Origin: Pseudomonas kielensis
GTDB taxonomy: Bacteria > Pseudomonadota > Gammaproteobacteria > Pseudomonadales > Pseudomonadaceae
Length of the DNA: 64,000 bases
Reading direction: 5' to 3'
Assembly (NCBI RefSeq): GCF_014236655.1
Contig: NZ_JACMYG010000014.1
Location: forward strand, 62,001-126,000
Below, piece after piece: positions 45,595-53,098 of the stretch (positions are counted from its first letter, which is position 1; every line of letters begins with the position of its first letter). A model generated the notes under the pieces. It made no database searches, was not told the origin of the DNA, and saw only the letters and a list, made by a program, of their open reading frames with translations. Both the position numbers and the translations under genes were made by a program.

Positions 45595-46602
45595 ATGGGT
45601 ATTGATCTTCCACTGATCTGGGCCGTGATCATCATCTTCGGCATCATGATGTACGTGGTCATGGACGGCTTCGACCTGGGGATCGGGATTCTTTTCCCGT
45701 TCATCAAGGGCAAAAGCGACCGTGACGTGATGATGAACACCGTCGCCCCGGTCTGGGACGGTAACGAAACCTGGCTGGTACTGGGGGGCGCCGCGTTGTT
45801 CGGGGCCTTCCCGCTGGCCTATTCGGTGGTTCTGTCGGCCTTGTACCTGCCGTTGATCCTGATGCTGATCGGCCTGATCTTTCGCGGCGTGGCCTTTGAG
45901 TTCCGCTTCAAGGCCAAGGACGACAAGGTGCACGTCTGGGACAAGGCGTTTATCGGTGGCTCGATCACCGCGACCTTCTTCCAGGGCGTGGCCCTCGGTG
46001 CGTTTATCGATGGCTTCAAGGTGGTCGACCGGCAGTTCGCCGGCGGCTCCCTGGACTGGCTGACGCCGTTCACCCTGTTCTGCGGTGTGGCGCTGGTGGT
46101 GGCGTATGCGCTGCTGGGGTGCACCTGGTTGATCATGAAGACCGAAGGCAAGCTGCAGGAGCAAATGCACAACCTGGCGCGGCCGCTGGCGTTCGTGCTG
46201 TTGGCGGTGATCGGTATCGTCAGTCTCTGGACGCCGCTGGCCCATACCGAGATCGCTGCGCGCTGGTTCACCCTGCCTAACCTGTTCTGGTTCCTGCCGG
46301 TGCCGATCCTGGTGCTGGTGACCATGTACGGATTACTGCGCGCGGTAGCCCGCAATGCCCACTACACCCCGTTCCTGCTGACCCTGGTGCTGATCTTCCT
46401 GGGCTACAGCGGGCTGGGCATCAGCCTGTGGCCGTACATCGTGCCACCGTCGATCACCATCTGGGACGCGGCCGCACCGCCGCAAAGCCAGGGTTTCATG
46501 CTGGTCGGCACGCTGTTCATCATTCCGTTCATCCTGGGCTACACCTTCTGGAGCTACTACGTGTTCCGCGGCAAGGTGACCCACGAAGACGGCTACCACT
46601 AG
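45595..46602 (+). CDS. cioB: Cyanide-insensitive quinol oxidase subunit II
   Basis: A 335-residue integral membrane protein, partner of CioA in the bd-type oxidase. It begins MGIDLPLIWAVIIIFGIMMY and has the CydB motif VMDGFDLGIGILFPF and the conserved WDGNETWLVLGGAALFGAFP. About eight to nine helices are visible. It lies 3 bp downstream of cioA, and the DUF2474 gene starts 52 bp after its stop, so all three probably form one operon. Confidence 0.97.
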   Translation: MGIDLPLIWAVIIIFGIMMYVVMDGFDLGIGILFPFIKGKSDRDVMMNTVAPVWDGNETWLVLGGAALFGAFPLAYSVVLSALYLPLILMLIGLIFRGVAFEFRFKAKDDKVHVWDKAFIGGSITATFFQGVALGAFIDGFKVVDRQFAGGSLDWLTPFTLFCGVALVVAYALLGCTWLIMKTEGKLQEQMHNLARPLAFVLLAVIGIVSLWTPLAHTEIAARWFTLPNLFWFLPVPILVLVTMYGLLRAVARNAHYTPFLLTLVLIFLGYSGLGISLWPYIVPPSITIWDAAAPPQSQGFMLVGTLFIIPFILGYTFWSYYVFRGKVTHEDGYH

Positions 46603-46654
46603 GTGTACGACGGCGCCCTGACCGGCGCCCTCTCCCCAACCGAGGACCTGAGCC

Positions 46655-46822
46655 ATGGCAGATAAACATTCTTTGCAGGAAATCGAAGAGGCTGAAAAGA
46701 AGCCGCTATGGCATCGGCTTGGCTGGCTGGCCGGGATCTGGGTCGGCAGCGTGCTGGCGCTGTTCGTGGTCGCCAGCCTGATGCGCCTGTTCATGAACGC
46801 CGCAGGCTTGAGTACCCACTGA
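46655..46822 (+). CDS. DUF2474 small membrane protein of the cio operon
   Basis: A 55-residue single-pass membrane protein (MADKHSLQEIEEAEKKPLWH, then WLAGIWVGSVLALFVVASLM). The short charged N-terminus with one transmembrane helix is the DUF2474 pattern found behind cioAB genes. In other bd oxidases a similarly small subunit (CydX) stabilises the haem site; the same role here is inferred from position. The ATG at 46655 has a GAGGACCTGAG site. It ends 42 bp before the terminator at 46865. Confidence 0.85.
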   Translation: MADKHSLQEIEEAEKKPLWHRLGWLAGIWVGSVLALFVVASLMRLFMNAAGLSTH

Positions 46823-46864
46823 GCACTGAACTTCCCATCCCGTTGCCTTGCGGCACGGATTTAT

Positions 46865-46890
46865 AACCCTCCGCTGGAGGGTTTTTTTTG
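46865..46890 (+). terminator. Terminator of the cioAB-DUF2474 transcript
   Basis: Stem AACCCTCC (46865-46872), loop GCT, GGAGGGTT (46876-46883), continued by a T-run to 46889. It lies 42 bp after the DUF2474 stop; rlmG converges just beyond it. Confidence 0.9.
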
Positions 46891-46895
46891 GCCGG

Positions 46896-48020
46896 TTACT
46901 TGCGTGCTTTGAGGATCACGAACTTTGGCGTGGCCGCCACTTGCTCGACGCCACGGAACAGGCGCGCCAGTTTGCTGTGATAGCCCAGGTGCCGGTTGCC
47001 GACGATGTACAGGGCACCGCCCACGACCAGGGCTTCGCGTGCCTGCTGGAACATGCGCCAGGCCAGGAAGTCGCCCACCACCTGTTGCTGGTGGAACGGT
47101 GGATTGCACAGCACCACGTCCAGCGACTGCGGCTCCTGCCCGGCCAGGCCATCGCTGGCGCGCACGGTCACTTCGCGCTGAGCCAGCGCGGCCTGCCAGT
47201 TCTGCGCGGCCGACTGCACGGCCATGAACGACTCGTCGACCAGGGTGTAGTGAGCTTCAGGATTGTTCAGGGCGCTGGCGATGGCCAGTACGCCGTTGCC
47301 GCAGCCCAGGTCGGCGACCCGCGCCTGGCCGAGGTTGCTGGGCAGATGAGGGAGGAAGGCCCGGGTGCCGATGTCCAGGCCCTCGCGGCAGAAGACGTTG
47401 GCATGGTTGAGCAGTTCGATCGCCGGTTGATCGAGGCGATAGCGGGTCGGGTAGGGCGATGCCACCGCAGGCCGGCCATCCGGGGTCGCGATCAGCAATC
47501 GGGCCTTCTTGACCGCCAGCGAGGCCTGCATCGGGCCGACATACCGTTCCAGCAGTTCGCCCGCGGCCCGCGGTAGATGTTTGATCATGGCGGCGGCAAC
47601 CACTTGAGCGCCGGGCGCCAGTTTCCCCTGCAAGCGGATCAACTGCTCTTCCAGCAAGGCCAGGGTCTTGGGTACACGAATCAGCACCCGATCGAACGGG
47701 CCGAGCAGGGGGGCGCTGGCGGGGATCACCGTGACCGCGTCAAACGGCAGGCCATTGCGGGCCAGGTTCTTTTCCAGAGCCAGGGCGGCGAGAAACGAGT
47801 CGGTGCTGCTGGTGAGCGCCACCTTGCCCACCAGGCTTGCCGCCAGGGCGCCAAAGCTGTCGTTGAGCACCAGCACTCGCGTGCTCGCGGCGGGCTGCTG
47901 TTCGGCCAGATGATTGAGCAGGTACTCATCCGCGGCATCGAAGGCCTGCAGCGGTTCGTTGGGCTGTTCCGGTTGGCGAATCAGGTCGAGTTGAGCGAAG
48001 GGGCTTTCGAGCAGGGGCAT
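46896..48020 (-). CDS. rlmG: 23S rRNA (guanine-N2) methyltransferase RlmG
   Basis: A 374-residue protein of the RlmG/RsmC group; RlmG methylates G1835 in 23S rRNA. The N-terminal half is the degenerate methyltransferase-like domain (DEYLLNHLAE..., LVLNDSFGALA). The C-terminal half has the SAM motif VADLGCGNGVLAIAS and the catalytic NPPF in VVLCNPPFHQQQVV. The 374 aa fit RlmG (E. coli 378) better than RsmC (343). The ATG at 48018-48020 is used; the open frame extends to 48191. It converges on the cio operon. Confidence 0.9.
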   Translation of the reverse strand: MPLLESPFAQLDLIRQPEQPNEPLQAFDAADEYLLNHLAEQQPAASTRVLVLNDSFGALAASLVGKVALTSSTDSFLAALALEKNLARNGLPFDAVTVIPASAPLLGPFDRVLIRVPKTLALLEEQLIRLQGKLAPGAQVVAAAMIKHLPRAAGELLERYVGPMQASLAVKKARLLIATPDGRPAVASPYPTRYRLDQPAIELLNHANVFCREGLDIGTRAFLPHLPSNLGQARVADLGCGNGVLAIASALNNPEAHYTLVDESFMAVQSAAQNWQAALAQREVTVRASDGLAGQEPQSLDVVLCNPPFHQQQVVGDFLAWRMFQQAREALVVGGALYIVGNRHLGYHSKLARLFRGVEQVAATPKFVILKARK

Positions 48021-48221
48021 GGGGCGGGGACTCTGGATAATCAACGAATGTCCCGCGGGTCTGCATGGGGTGAGGCTGGCGGGACCGCCTGAGTGGACTG
48101 CGGCGCGTGGATTTGGGCGCCACCACTCAGAATGGAGCAAATGGTACGTTTTTTTCGGCGCGAATACTTGTCGGTTTTCCTCGCCGCGCAAGGATCATTC
48201 ACGGCGCGGTCCGGTCAACGT

Positions 48222-48938
48222 TCAGATCATGCGTGATCTGGCGGCCTTCACCACGGCCGATATCTTGTTGCTCACCCCCAGCTTCCTGATCGAACTGCTG
48301 ACGTGGAAATTCACCGTACGCTCACTGAGGTTCAGAATGGTGGCAATGTCCGAGGCGGTCTTGCCATCTGCCGACCATCTCAAGACTTCGATTTCGCGCG
48401 GGGACAGGTGGGTCACATTCACGCACTGCGGGTGCTGGTTGCAGAGCCTTTGCATGGCCAGGGAATGCAGCGCGTGACTGATAAACACCGCATAGCCGAG
48501 GTGCTCGTAAAGCTCGAAAGCGCTGATCTGGCAATGACTGCGGGCCATGCTCAGCATGCTGACGCTCTGGCCGTTGGGGTCGCGCGCCGGCTGTGACCAG
48601 CCATGCTGCAAGCCTTGCTCCTCCAGTGCGTGCCAGAGGGCGGGGGCCTTGGCAAACGTCTTGCTGTCCCAGACGATGGGCAGAATCGAGTGGTGGCAAT
48701 GAGCAACTATTGGATCGATCGAACTGTAGTGGTTTTTCTCATACTCGGTGTTCCAGTCGTGGGGGTAGTTGTTAAGGTTAACGCTGTCGAAACGTTGGCC
48801 CGCCAAATGCGCAGTCGTCGAGAATGCACAATATTCATAACCCATACTATTGAAGAAGTTCAGAGCGATTCTGTAGGCGGTTTCTACATTCGATTCAACC
48901 GCCAATTTCCTTAGCTGGGTTTCCTTCCAGATCTCCAT
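48222..48938 (-). CDS. LuxR-type autoinducer-domain regulator (LuxR solo)
   Basis: A 238-residue LuxR regulator with an autoinducer-binding domain (about 20-165) and a GerE-type helix-turn-helix (about 172-235: LSPREIEVLRWSADGKTASD...). The residues that contact acyl-homoserine lactones in TraR/LasR have counterparts: Trp62, Tyr66, Asp75, Pro76 and Trp90 (NYPHDWNTEYEKNHYSSIDP), so the pocket looks usable. No luxI-type synthase occurs in this window, so it would listen to a signal made elsewhere. The ATG at 48936-48938 follows AGGAGAGG. An AT-rich spacer lies upstream. Confidence 0.9.
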   Translation of the reverse strand: MEIWKETQLRKLAVESNVETAYRIALNFFNSMGYEYCAFSTTAHLAGQRFDSVNLNNYPHDWNTEYEKNHYSSIDPIVAHCHHSILPIVWDSKTFAKAPALWHALEEQGLQHGWSQPARDPNGQSVSMLSMARSHCQISAFELYEHLGYAVFISHALHSLAMQRLCNQHPQCVNVTHLSPREIEVLRWSADGKTASDIATILNLSERTVNFHVSSSIRKLGVSNKISAVVKAARSRMI

Positions 48939-49310
48939 TCAAACCTCTCCTGATCGTCGGCGTCACAATAATGCTGGCTGCGTCCAAATAACAGCACAGC
49001 CTGAGTGTAGGATATGTCCTGCCACTAGTCTGTGATTTTTTTGCTCTTGCGAGAGGGGATAAAACAACTAATTGGTTATGAGTTACATGGTTGTATTGTT
49101 GCCGGCTTTCACGAAGTGTTAATTGATAGTGTTTATGTGTTAAGTGGCTGTATTTAAAGGATGGCTGATTAAATGATGGGTGTAAGTGTTTAGTTTATTA
49201 ACTATTTAGTGAGTGTTGTGGTGTGTGGCCGTGAATAACACTACAAATCAACGGTTTTTCTTCCCCTGGCTTTGCGGGACACTGGGGCCATCAGACCTAC
49301 GGAGCCCCTC
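48939..49310. other. AT-rich spacer between the LuxR solo and fprB
   Basis: A 372-bp divergent spacer, markedly richer in A and T (especially 49020-49260) than the flanking genes. It must hold promoters for the LuxR gene and fprB. A near-dyad AACTAATTGGTT (49066-49077) is the only regular element I see. No open frame with a ribosome site is present. Confidence 0.6.
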
Positions 49311-50087
49311 ATGAGCGCCAGCGAAGAGAAATTCACCCGTCAGACCTTGCTCGATGTACAGCCCTTGACCCCCAGCCTGTTTACCCTGCGCACGACCCGT
49401 GACGCAGGCTTCAGGTTCCGGGCGGGGCAGTTTGCACGCCTGGGCGTGACCAAGGCCGACGGCAGCACGGTGTGGCGCGCCTATTCCATGGTGTCTTCGC
49501 CCCATGACGAGTTTCTCGAATTCTTTTCGATTGTCGTGCCGGGAGGCGAATTCACCAGTGAGCTCAGCCGCCTGAGCGTGGGCGATACGTTGCTGGTCGA
49601 CCGCCAAGCCTTTGGGTTTCTGACCCTGGATCGGTTTATCGATGGGCGCGATCTGTGGTTGTTGTCCACCGGCACCGGGATCGCCCCTTTCCTGTCGATC
49701 CTGCAGGACTTTGAGGTCTGGGAAAAATTCCAGCGGATCATTCTGGTGTACAGCGTGCGTGAGGCCCGGGAGCTGGCCTATCAGGCGTTGATCGCCGGCC
49801 TGGCAGAGCGCGAGTACTTGGCCGAACACGCTCACAAGCTGCAATTTATTGCCACAGTGACCCGCGAGCAGCACCCGGGGGCGCTGCAGGGGCGGATCAC
49901 GCAGTTGCTTGAGAACGGGGAGTTGGAGCGGGCCGCGGGTGTGCAGATTACCCCGGAGCACTCACGCGTGATGTTATGTGGCAACCCGCAAATGATCGAC
50001 GACACGCGCAACCTGTTGAAGCAGCGTGACCTGCAGTTGAGCCTGAGTCGGCGACCGGGTCAGGTCGCGGTGGAAAATTACTGGTAA
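49311..50087 (+). CDS. fprB: Ferredoxin/flavodoxin-NADP+ reductase, FprB-like
   Basis: A 258-residue FAD-dependent reductase that moves electrons between NADPH and ferredoxins or flavodoxins. The FAD motif is RAYSMVSSPHDEFLEFF (RxYS). The NADP part has LLSTGTGIAPFLSIL and MLCGNPQMIDDTR. The C-terminus ends VAVENYW, the aromatic tail seen in FprB-type proteins, unlike FprA, which ends differently. The name rests on that resemblance. The ATG at 49311 has ACGGAGCCCC before it. It converges on mscL over a shared terminator. Fpr enzymes support Fe-S repair and oxidative-stress responses. Confidence 0.9.
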   Translation: MSASEEKFTRQTLLDVQPLTPSLFTLRTTRDAGFRFRAGQFARLGVTKADGSTVWRAYSMVSSPHDEFLEFFSIVVPGGEFTSELSRLSVGDTLLVDRQAFGFLTLDRFIDGRDLWLLSTGTGIAPFLSILQDFEVWEKFQRIILVYSVREARELAYQALIAGLAEREYLAEHAHKLQFIATVTREQHPGALQGRITQLLENGELERAAGVQITPEHSRVMLCGNPQMIDDTRNLLKQRDLQLSLSRRPGQVAVENYW

Positions 50088-50091
50088 AAAA

Positions 50092-50113
50092 AACGGCGCC
50101 ATCGGGCGCCGTT
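50092..50113. terminator. Terminator shared by fprB and mscL
   Basis: A perfect 9-bp stem AACGGCGCC (50092-50100), loop ATCG and GGCGCCGTT (50105-50113). A run of eight A's on the left makes it a good terminator for the minus-strand mscL transcript; on the plus strand the U-tract is weaker (TTCTTG). Confidence 0.82.
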
Positions 50114-50132
50114 CTTGATTGCTTCACAGCCC

Positions 50133-50546
50133 TCAGGGCTTGCTGTTCTGTACCTTGAGCAGGTCGCGGATCTCCCCCAGCAGCTCTTCTTCCTTGGTCG
50201 GAACCGGTGGCAGGCTAGGTGCCACGGCCTCTTCGCGTTTCAGGCGGTTGATGGCTTTCACGCCCATGAAGATCGCGAACGCGACGATCACGAAGTCGAT
50301 GATGCTCTGGATGAATTTACCGTAGGCCAACACCACGGCCGGGGCGTCGCCCTGTGCCGCTTTGAGGGTGATTGCCAGGTCCCCGAAGTCCACCCCGCCG
50401 ATCAGCAGGCCGATGGGCGGCATGATCATGTCACCGACGAACGACGTTACGATTTTGCCGAACGCTGCGCCGATGATGATGCCCACGGCCATGTCGACCA
50501 CATTCCCTTTGACCGCGAAGGCCTTGAACTCACTTATCACGCCCAT
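50133..50546 (-). CDS. mscL: Large-conductance mechanosensitive channel
   Basis: MscL opens under membrane tension to release solutes in osmotic downshock. The 137-residue protein starts [20 protein letters not shown], the very conserved amphipathic N-terminus and pore helix. The second helix is [20 protein letters not shown] and the cytoplasmic bundle ends [15 protein letters not shown]. The length matches E. coli (136). It converges on fprB and is separated from radA by a long AT-rich spacer. Confidence 0.97.
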   Translation of the reverse strand: MGVISEFKAFAVKGNVVDMAVGIIIGAAFGKIVTSFVGDMIMPPIGLLIGGVDFGDLAITLKAAQGDAPAVVLAYGKFIQSIIDFVIVAFAIFMGVKAINRLKREEAVAPSLPPVPTKEEELLGEIRDLLKVQNSKP

Positions 50547-51179
50547 AGGTTATTCCTTGTTACAGATGAGGTTGGTAAACGCAGTGTAATTCACCAAAAC
50601 GTGTCTTGCTCGACACACGTGCTCAGGTCGCACGTCACTATCGACCCAAGAGGTGGCAAAAAGTTTACAAAACGCCATCAATCACCCGTCGGGGGTGTCC
50701 GCAGCCATCGATCGAGCGGCCGGTGAGCAGCGCTAGGCTTGCTTCGTTCTGTGAGTGATCGGGGGGGGCGGTGAGTTGGGTTTGGATGCACTGTTGTTGA
50801 CGTCACGTTTACGTCTAGTTGTTCGGTGTCAATCGATTAGCGCGGGTTGTTTGATGCATAGAGCGGGCGACCCAAGTGGTGCGCGGCAGTTATTTGGCGA
50901 TTGGGCTGCACAAAGTGTTTATAGTTTTCAGATTTTGTATAACTTCTGCAAGAGTGTTTGATAGATATTGGCTACAAGTTGGCAAGTAACTGTTTAGTTA
51001 ACTTGCGGTAGTGTAAATGCTCTACTGCGTTGATGCGTGTCGTATAGTCGGGTGCATAAGCGAGGGGCAGCGCACAACTTTCAAGTGCGTATAAGTATGG
51101 CCTTGGCGCAAAAGTGTATACGAAACCACGGCTGTCCTCGCCAGCTGAGTTATCATCGCGGTTTTTCCCGGGAGTTCAG
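50547..51179. other. Long AT-rich spacer between mscL and radA
   Basis: A 633-bp divergent spacer without a credible gene. The part from about 50780 to 51110 is clearly AT-richer than the genes on either side. The open frames inside (for example 50755-50961) lack ribosome sites and conserved-looking residues. It must hold the mscL and radA promoters. I see no long repeat, tRNA remnant or integrase footprint. Confidence 0.65.
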
Positions 51180-52547
51180 ATGGCCAAGGCAAAGCGCATG
51201 TACGGCTGCACCGAGTGCGGATCGACCTTCCCCAAATGGGCAGGCCAATGCGGTGAGTGCGGTGCCTGGAACACCCTGACCGAAACGATGGTGGAGAGTG
51301 GCGGTGCCGCTGCCCCCAGCGGGCGTACCGGCTGGGCCGGGCAGCAGGCGCAGATCAAGACCCTGGCTGAAGTCAGCGTTGAGGAAATTCCGCGTTTCTC
51401 CACCGCCTCCGGCGAACTGGACCGAGTGCTGGGCGGCGGCCTGGTCGACGGTTCCGTGGTGCTGATTGGCGGTGATCCGGGGATCGGCAAGTCAACCATT
51501 CTCCTGCAAACCCTCTGCAACCTCGCCACCCGCATGCCGGCCCTCTATGTCACGGGTGAGGAGTCACAGCAGCAAGTGGCCATGCGTGCCCGACGCCTGG
51601 GCTTGCCCCAGGATCAACTGCGGGTCATGACCGAAACCTGTATCGAAACCATCATCGCCACGGCGCGGGTGGAAAAACCCAAGGTCATGGTGATCGACTC
51701 GATCCAGACGATTTTCACTGAACAGCTGCAGTCGGCACCTGGCGGCGTGTCCCAGGTGCGCGAAAGTGCGGCGCTGTTGGTGCGTTATGCGAAACAGAGT
51801 GGCACGGCGATTTTCCTGGTGGGGCACGTGACCAAGGAAGGCGCGCTGGCGGGGCCCAGGGTCCTGGAGCACATGGTCGACACCGTGCTGTATTTCGAAG
51901 GCGAGTCCGATGGGCGCCTGCGACTGTTGCGTGCGGTGAAGAACCGTTTTGGCGCGGTCAACGAGCTGGGTGTTTTTGGCATGACCGACAAGGGGCTGAA
52001 AGAAGTCTCCAACCCATCGGCAATTTTCCTTACCCGGGCCCAGGAAGAAGTGCCGGGCAGCGTGGTCATGGCCACGTGGGAAGGTACCCGCCCCATGTTG
52101 GTGGAGGTCCAGGCACTGGTGGATGACAGTCACCTGGCCAATCCGCGTCGGGTGACCCTGGGCCTGGATCAGAACCGGTTGGCCATGCTGCTGGCGGTCC
52201 TGCATCGCCATGGCGGCATTCCGACCCACGACCAGGATGTATTTCTCAACGTGGTGGGTGGGGTCAAGGTGCTGGAAACCGCTTCGGACCTGGCGTTGAT
52301 GGCGGCCGTGATGTCCAGCCTGCGCAACCGCCCGCTGCCCCACGACCTGCTGGTGTTTGGTGAAGTCGGCCTGTCCGGGGAAGTGCGCCCGGTGCCCAGT
52401 GGCCAGGAGCGCTTGAAGGAAGCCGCCAAGCATGGCTTCAAGCGCGCGATCGTGCCCAAGGGCAATGCGCCCAAGGAAGCGCCGGCAGGTTTGCGGATCA
52501 TTGCCGTGACCCGCCTGGAGCAAGCCCTCGACGCATTGTTCGAGTAA
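51180..52547 (+). CDS. radA: DNA repair protein RadA
   Basis: RadA is a RecA-like branch-migration helicase that helps RecA in recombination. The 455 residues contain a C4 zinc finger (YGCTECGSTFPKWAGQCGECG), Walker A GGDPGIGKST, the RadA motif KNRFGAVNELGVF and a Lon-protease-like C-terminal domain (about 290-455, GGVKVLETASDLALMAAVMS). The ATG at 51180 with GGGAG upstream is the normal start; the open frame continues 22 codons further up. The PilZ gene converges on it, 9 bp beyond the stop. Confidence 0.97.
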   Translation: MAKAKRMYGCTECGSTFPKWAGQCGECGAWNTLTETMVESGGAAAPSGRTGWAGQQAQIKTLAEVSVEEIPRFSTASGELDRVLGGGLVDGSVVLIGGDPGIGKSTILLQTLCNLATRMPALYVTGEESQQQVAMRARRLGLPQDQLRVMTETCIETIIATARVEKPKVMVIDSIQTIFTEQLQSAPGGVSQVRESAALLVRYAKQSGTAIFLVGHVTKEGALAGPRVLEHMVDTVLYFEGESDGRLRLLRAVKNRFGAVNELGVFGMTDKGLKEVSNPSAIFLTRAQEEVPGSVVMATWEGTRPMLVEVQALVDDSHLANPRRVTLGLDQNRLAMLLAVLHRHGGIPTHDQDVFLNVVGGVKVLETASDLALMAAVMSSLRNRPLPHDLLVFGEVGLSGEVRPVPSGQERLKEAAKHGFKRAIVPKGNAPKEAPAGLRIIAVTRLEQALDALFE

Positions 52548-52556
52548 CCCCGGCGC

Positions 52557-52925
52557 TCAGGTTTCGATCAGGGCACCCAGCTCGCGCTCCAACTCCTGTG
52601 GGTCACCGAGATTGAGTTCGATCAGCCGGCGCAAGCTGCTGACGGACTCCAGGCTGATGTAGCGACAGACAAATCCGAGTTGGTCGTGCTCTTCGTGGGT
52701 CAATTGCACGTCCATGCGGATTTCGGTTTCTTCACTCAAGTGAATGTCCACCGAAAAAATCTGGTTGCGATCGCCCAGCCAGGGGGTCGGGCGTTGCACC
52801 AGCAAGCCCTTGAGCGACAGGTCGAGCAGTTTCACCGGCCAGCGGTGATTGCCCTGGCTCAGTTCGGTTCGGGCATCGAATGCGATCCGCCGGAAACGGC
52901 GGCGATTGCCAGCGTGGGTGCTCAT
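52557..52925 (-). CDS. PilZ-domain c-di-GMP receptor (MapZ-like)
   Basis: A 122-residue single PilZ-domain protein. The c-di-GMP motifs are RxxxR in NRRRFRRIAFDA (residues 7-13) and D/NxSxxG as DLSLKG. In P. aeruginosa the protein at this locus, MapZ, binds c-di-GMP and then the chemotaxis methyltransferase CheR1 to change flagellar reversals. Position next to radA and length support orthology. The start is MSTHAGNRRRF at 52923-52925. It is divergent from cstA by 159 bp. A large GGDEF/EAL protein (morA) lies 5.3 kb away. Confidence 0.88.
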   Translation of the reverse strand: MSTHAGNRRRFRRIAFDARTELSQGNHRWPVKLLDLSLKGLLVQRPTPWLGDRNQIFSVDIHLSEETEIRMDVQLTHEEHDQLGFVCRYISLESVSSLRRLIELNLGDPQELERELGALIET

Positions 52926-53075
52926 TGGATAGTTCCTCTGCGAATGGGCTGACTATAGACCCCCATCCCAGGGTGCTGCCACTCAAGGCAAGGCTCTAGA
53001 CCAATGTCGGGGTATGGCCTTTGGCTAAATCGGCGCTAAACTCGGGGTGGCTGTCTCTCAAGTCCACCTGGCTGG

Positions 53076-53098
53076 AATAAAAAAATGAAAAATAATAA
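53076..53098 (+). promoter_or_regulatory. Crc/Hfq-type A-rich motifs around the cstA start codon
   Basis: Two matches to the catabolite-activity motif AANAANAA flank the ATG at 53085: AATAAAAA (53076-53083) and AATAATAA (53091-53098). In Pseudomonas, Hfq with Crc binds such motifs at the start of mRNAs to block translation while preferred carbon sources last. The arrangement fits a carbon-starvation gene. Confidence 0.7.

Noticed and set aside
44206..46245. 679-codon minus-strand frame across cioA and cioB
   Set aside because: Antisense to two unmistakable membrane oxidase genes; composition is His/Arg/Asp-rich shadow.
50755..50961. 68-codon frame in the mscL-radA spacer
   Set aside because: No ribosome site, no conserved-looking sequence and an AT-rich non-coding context.
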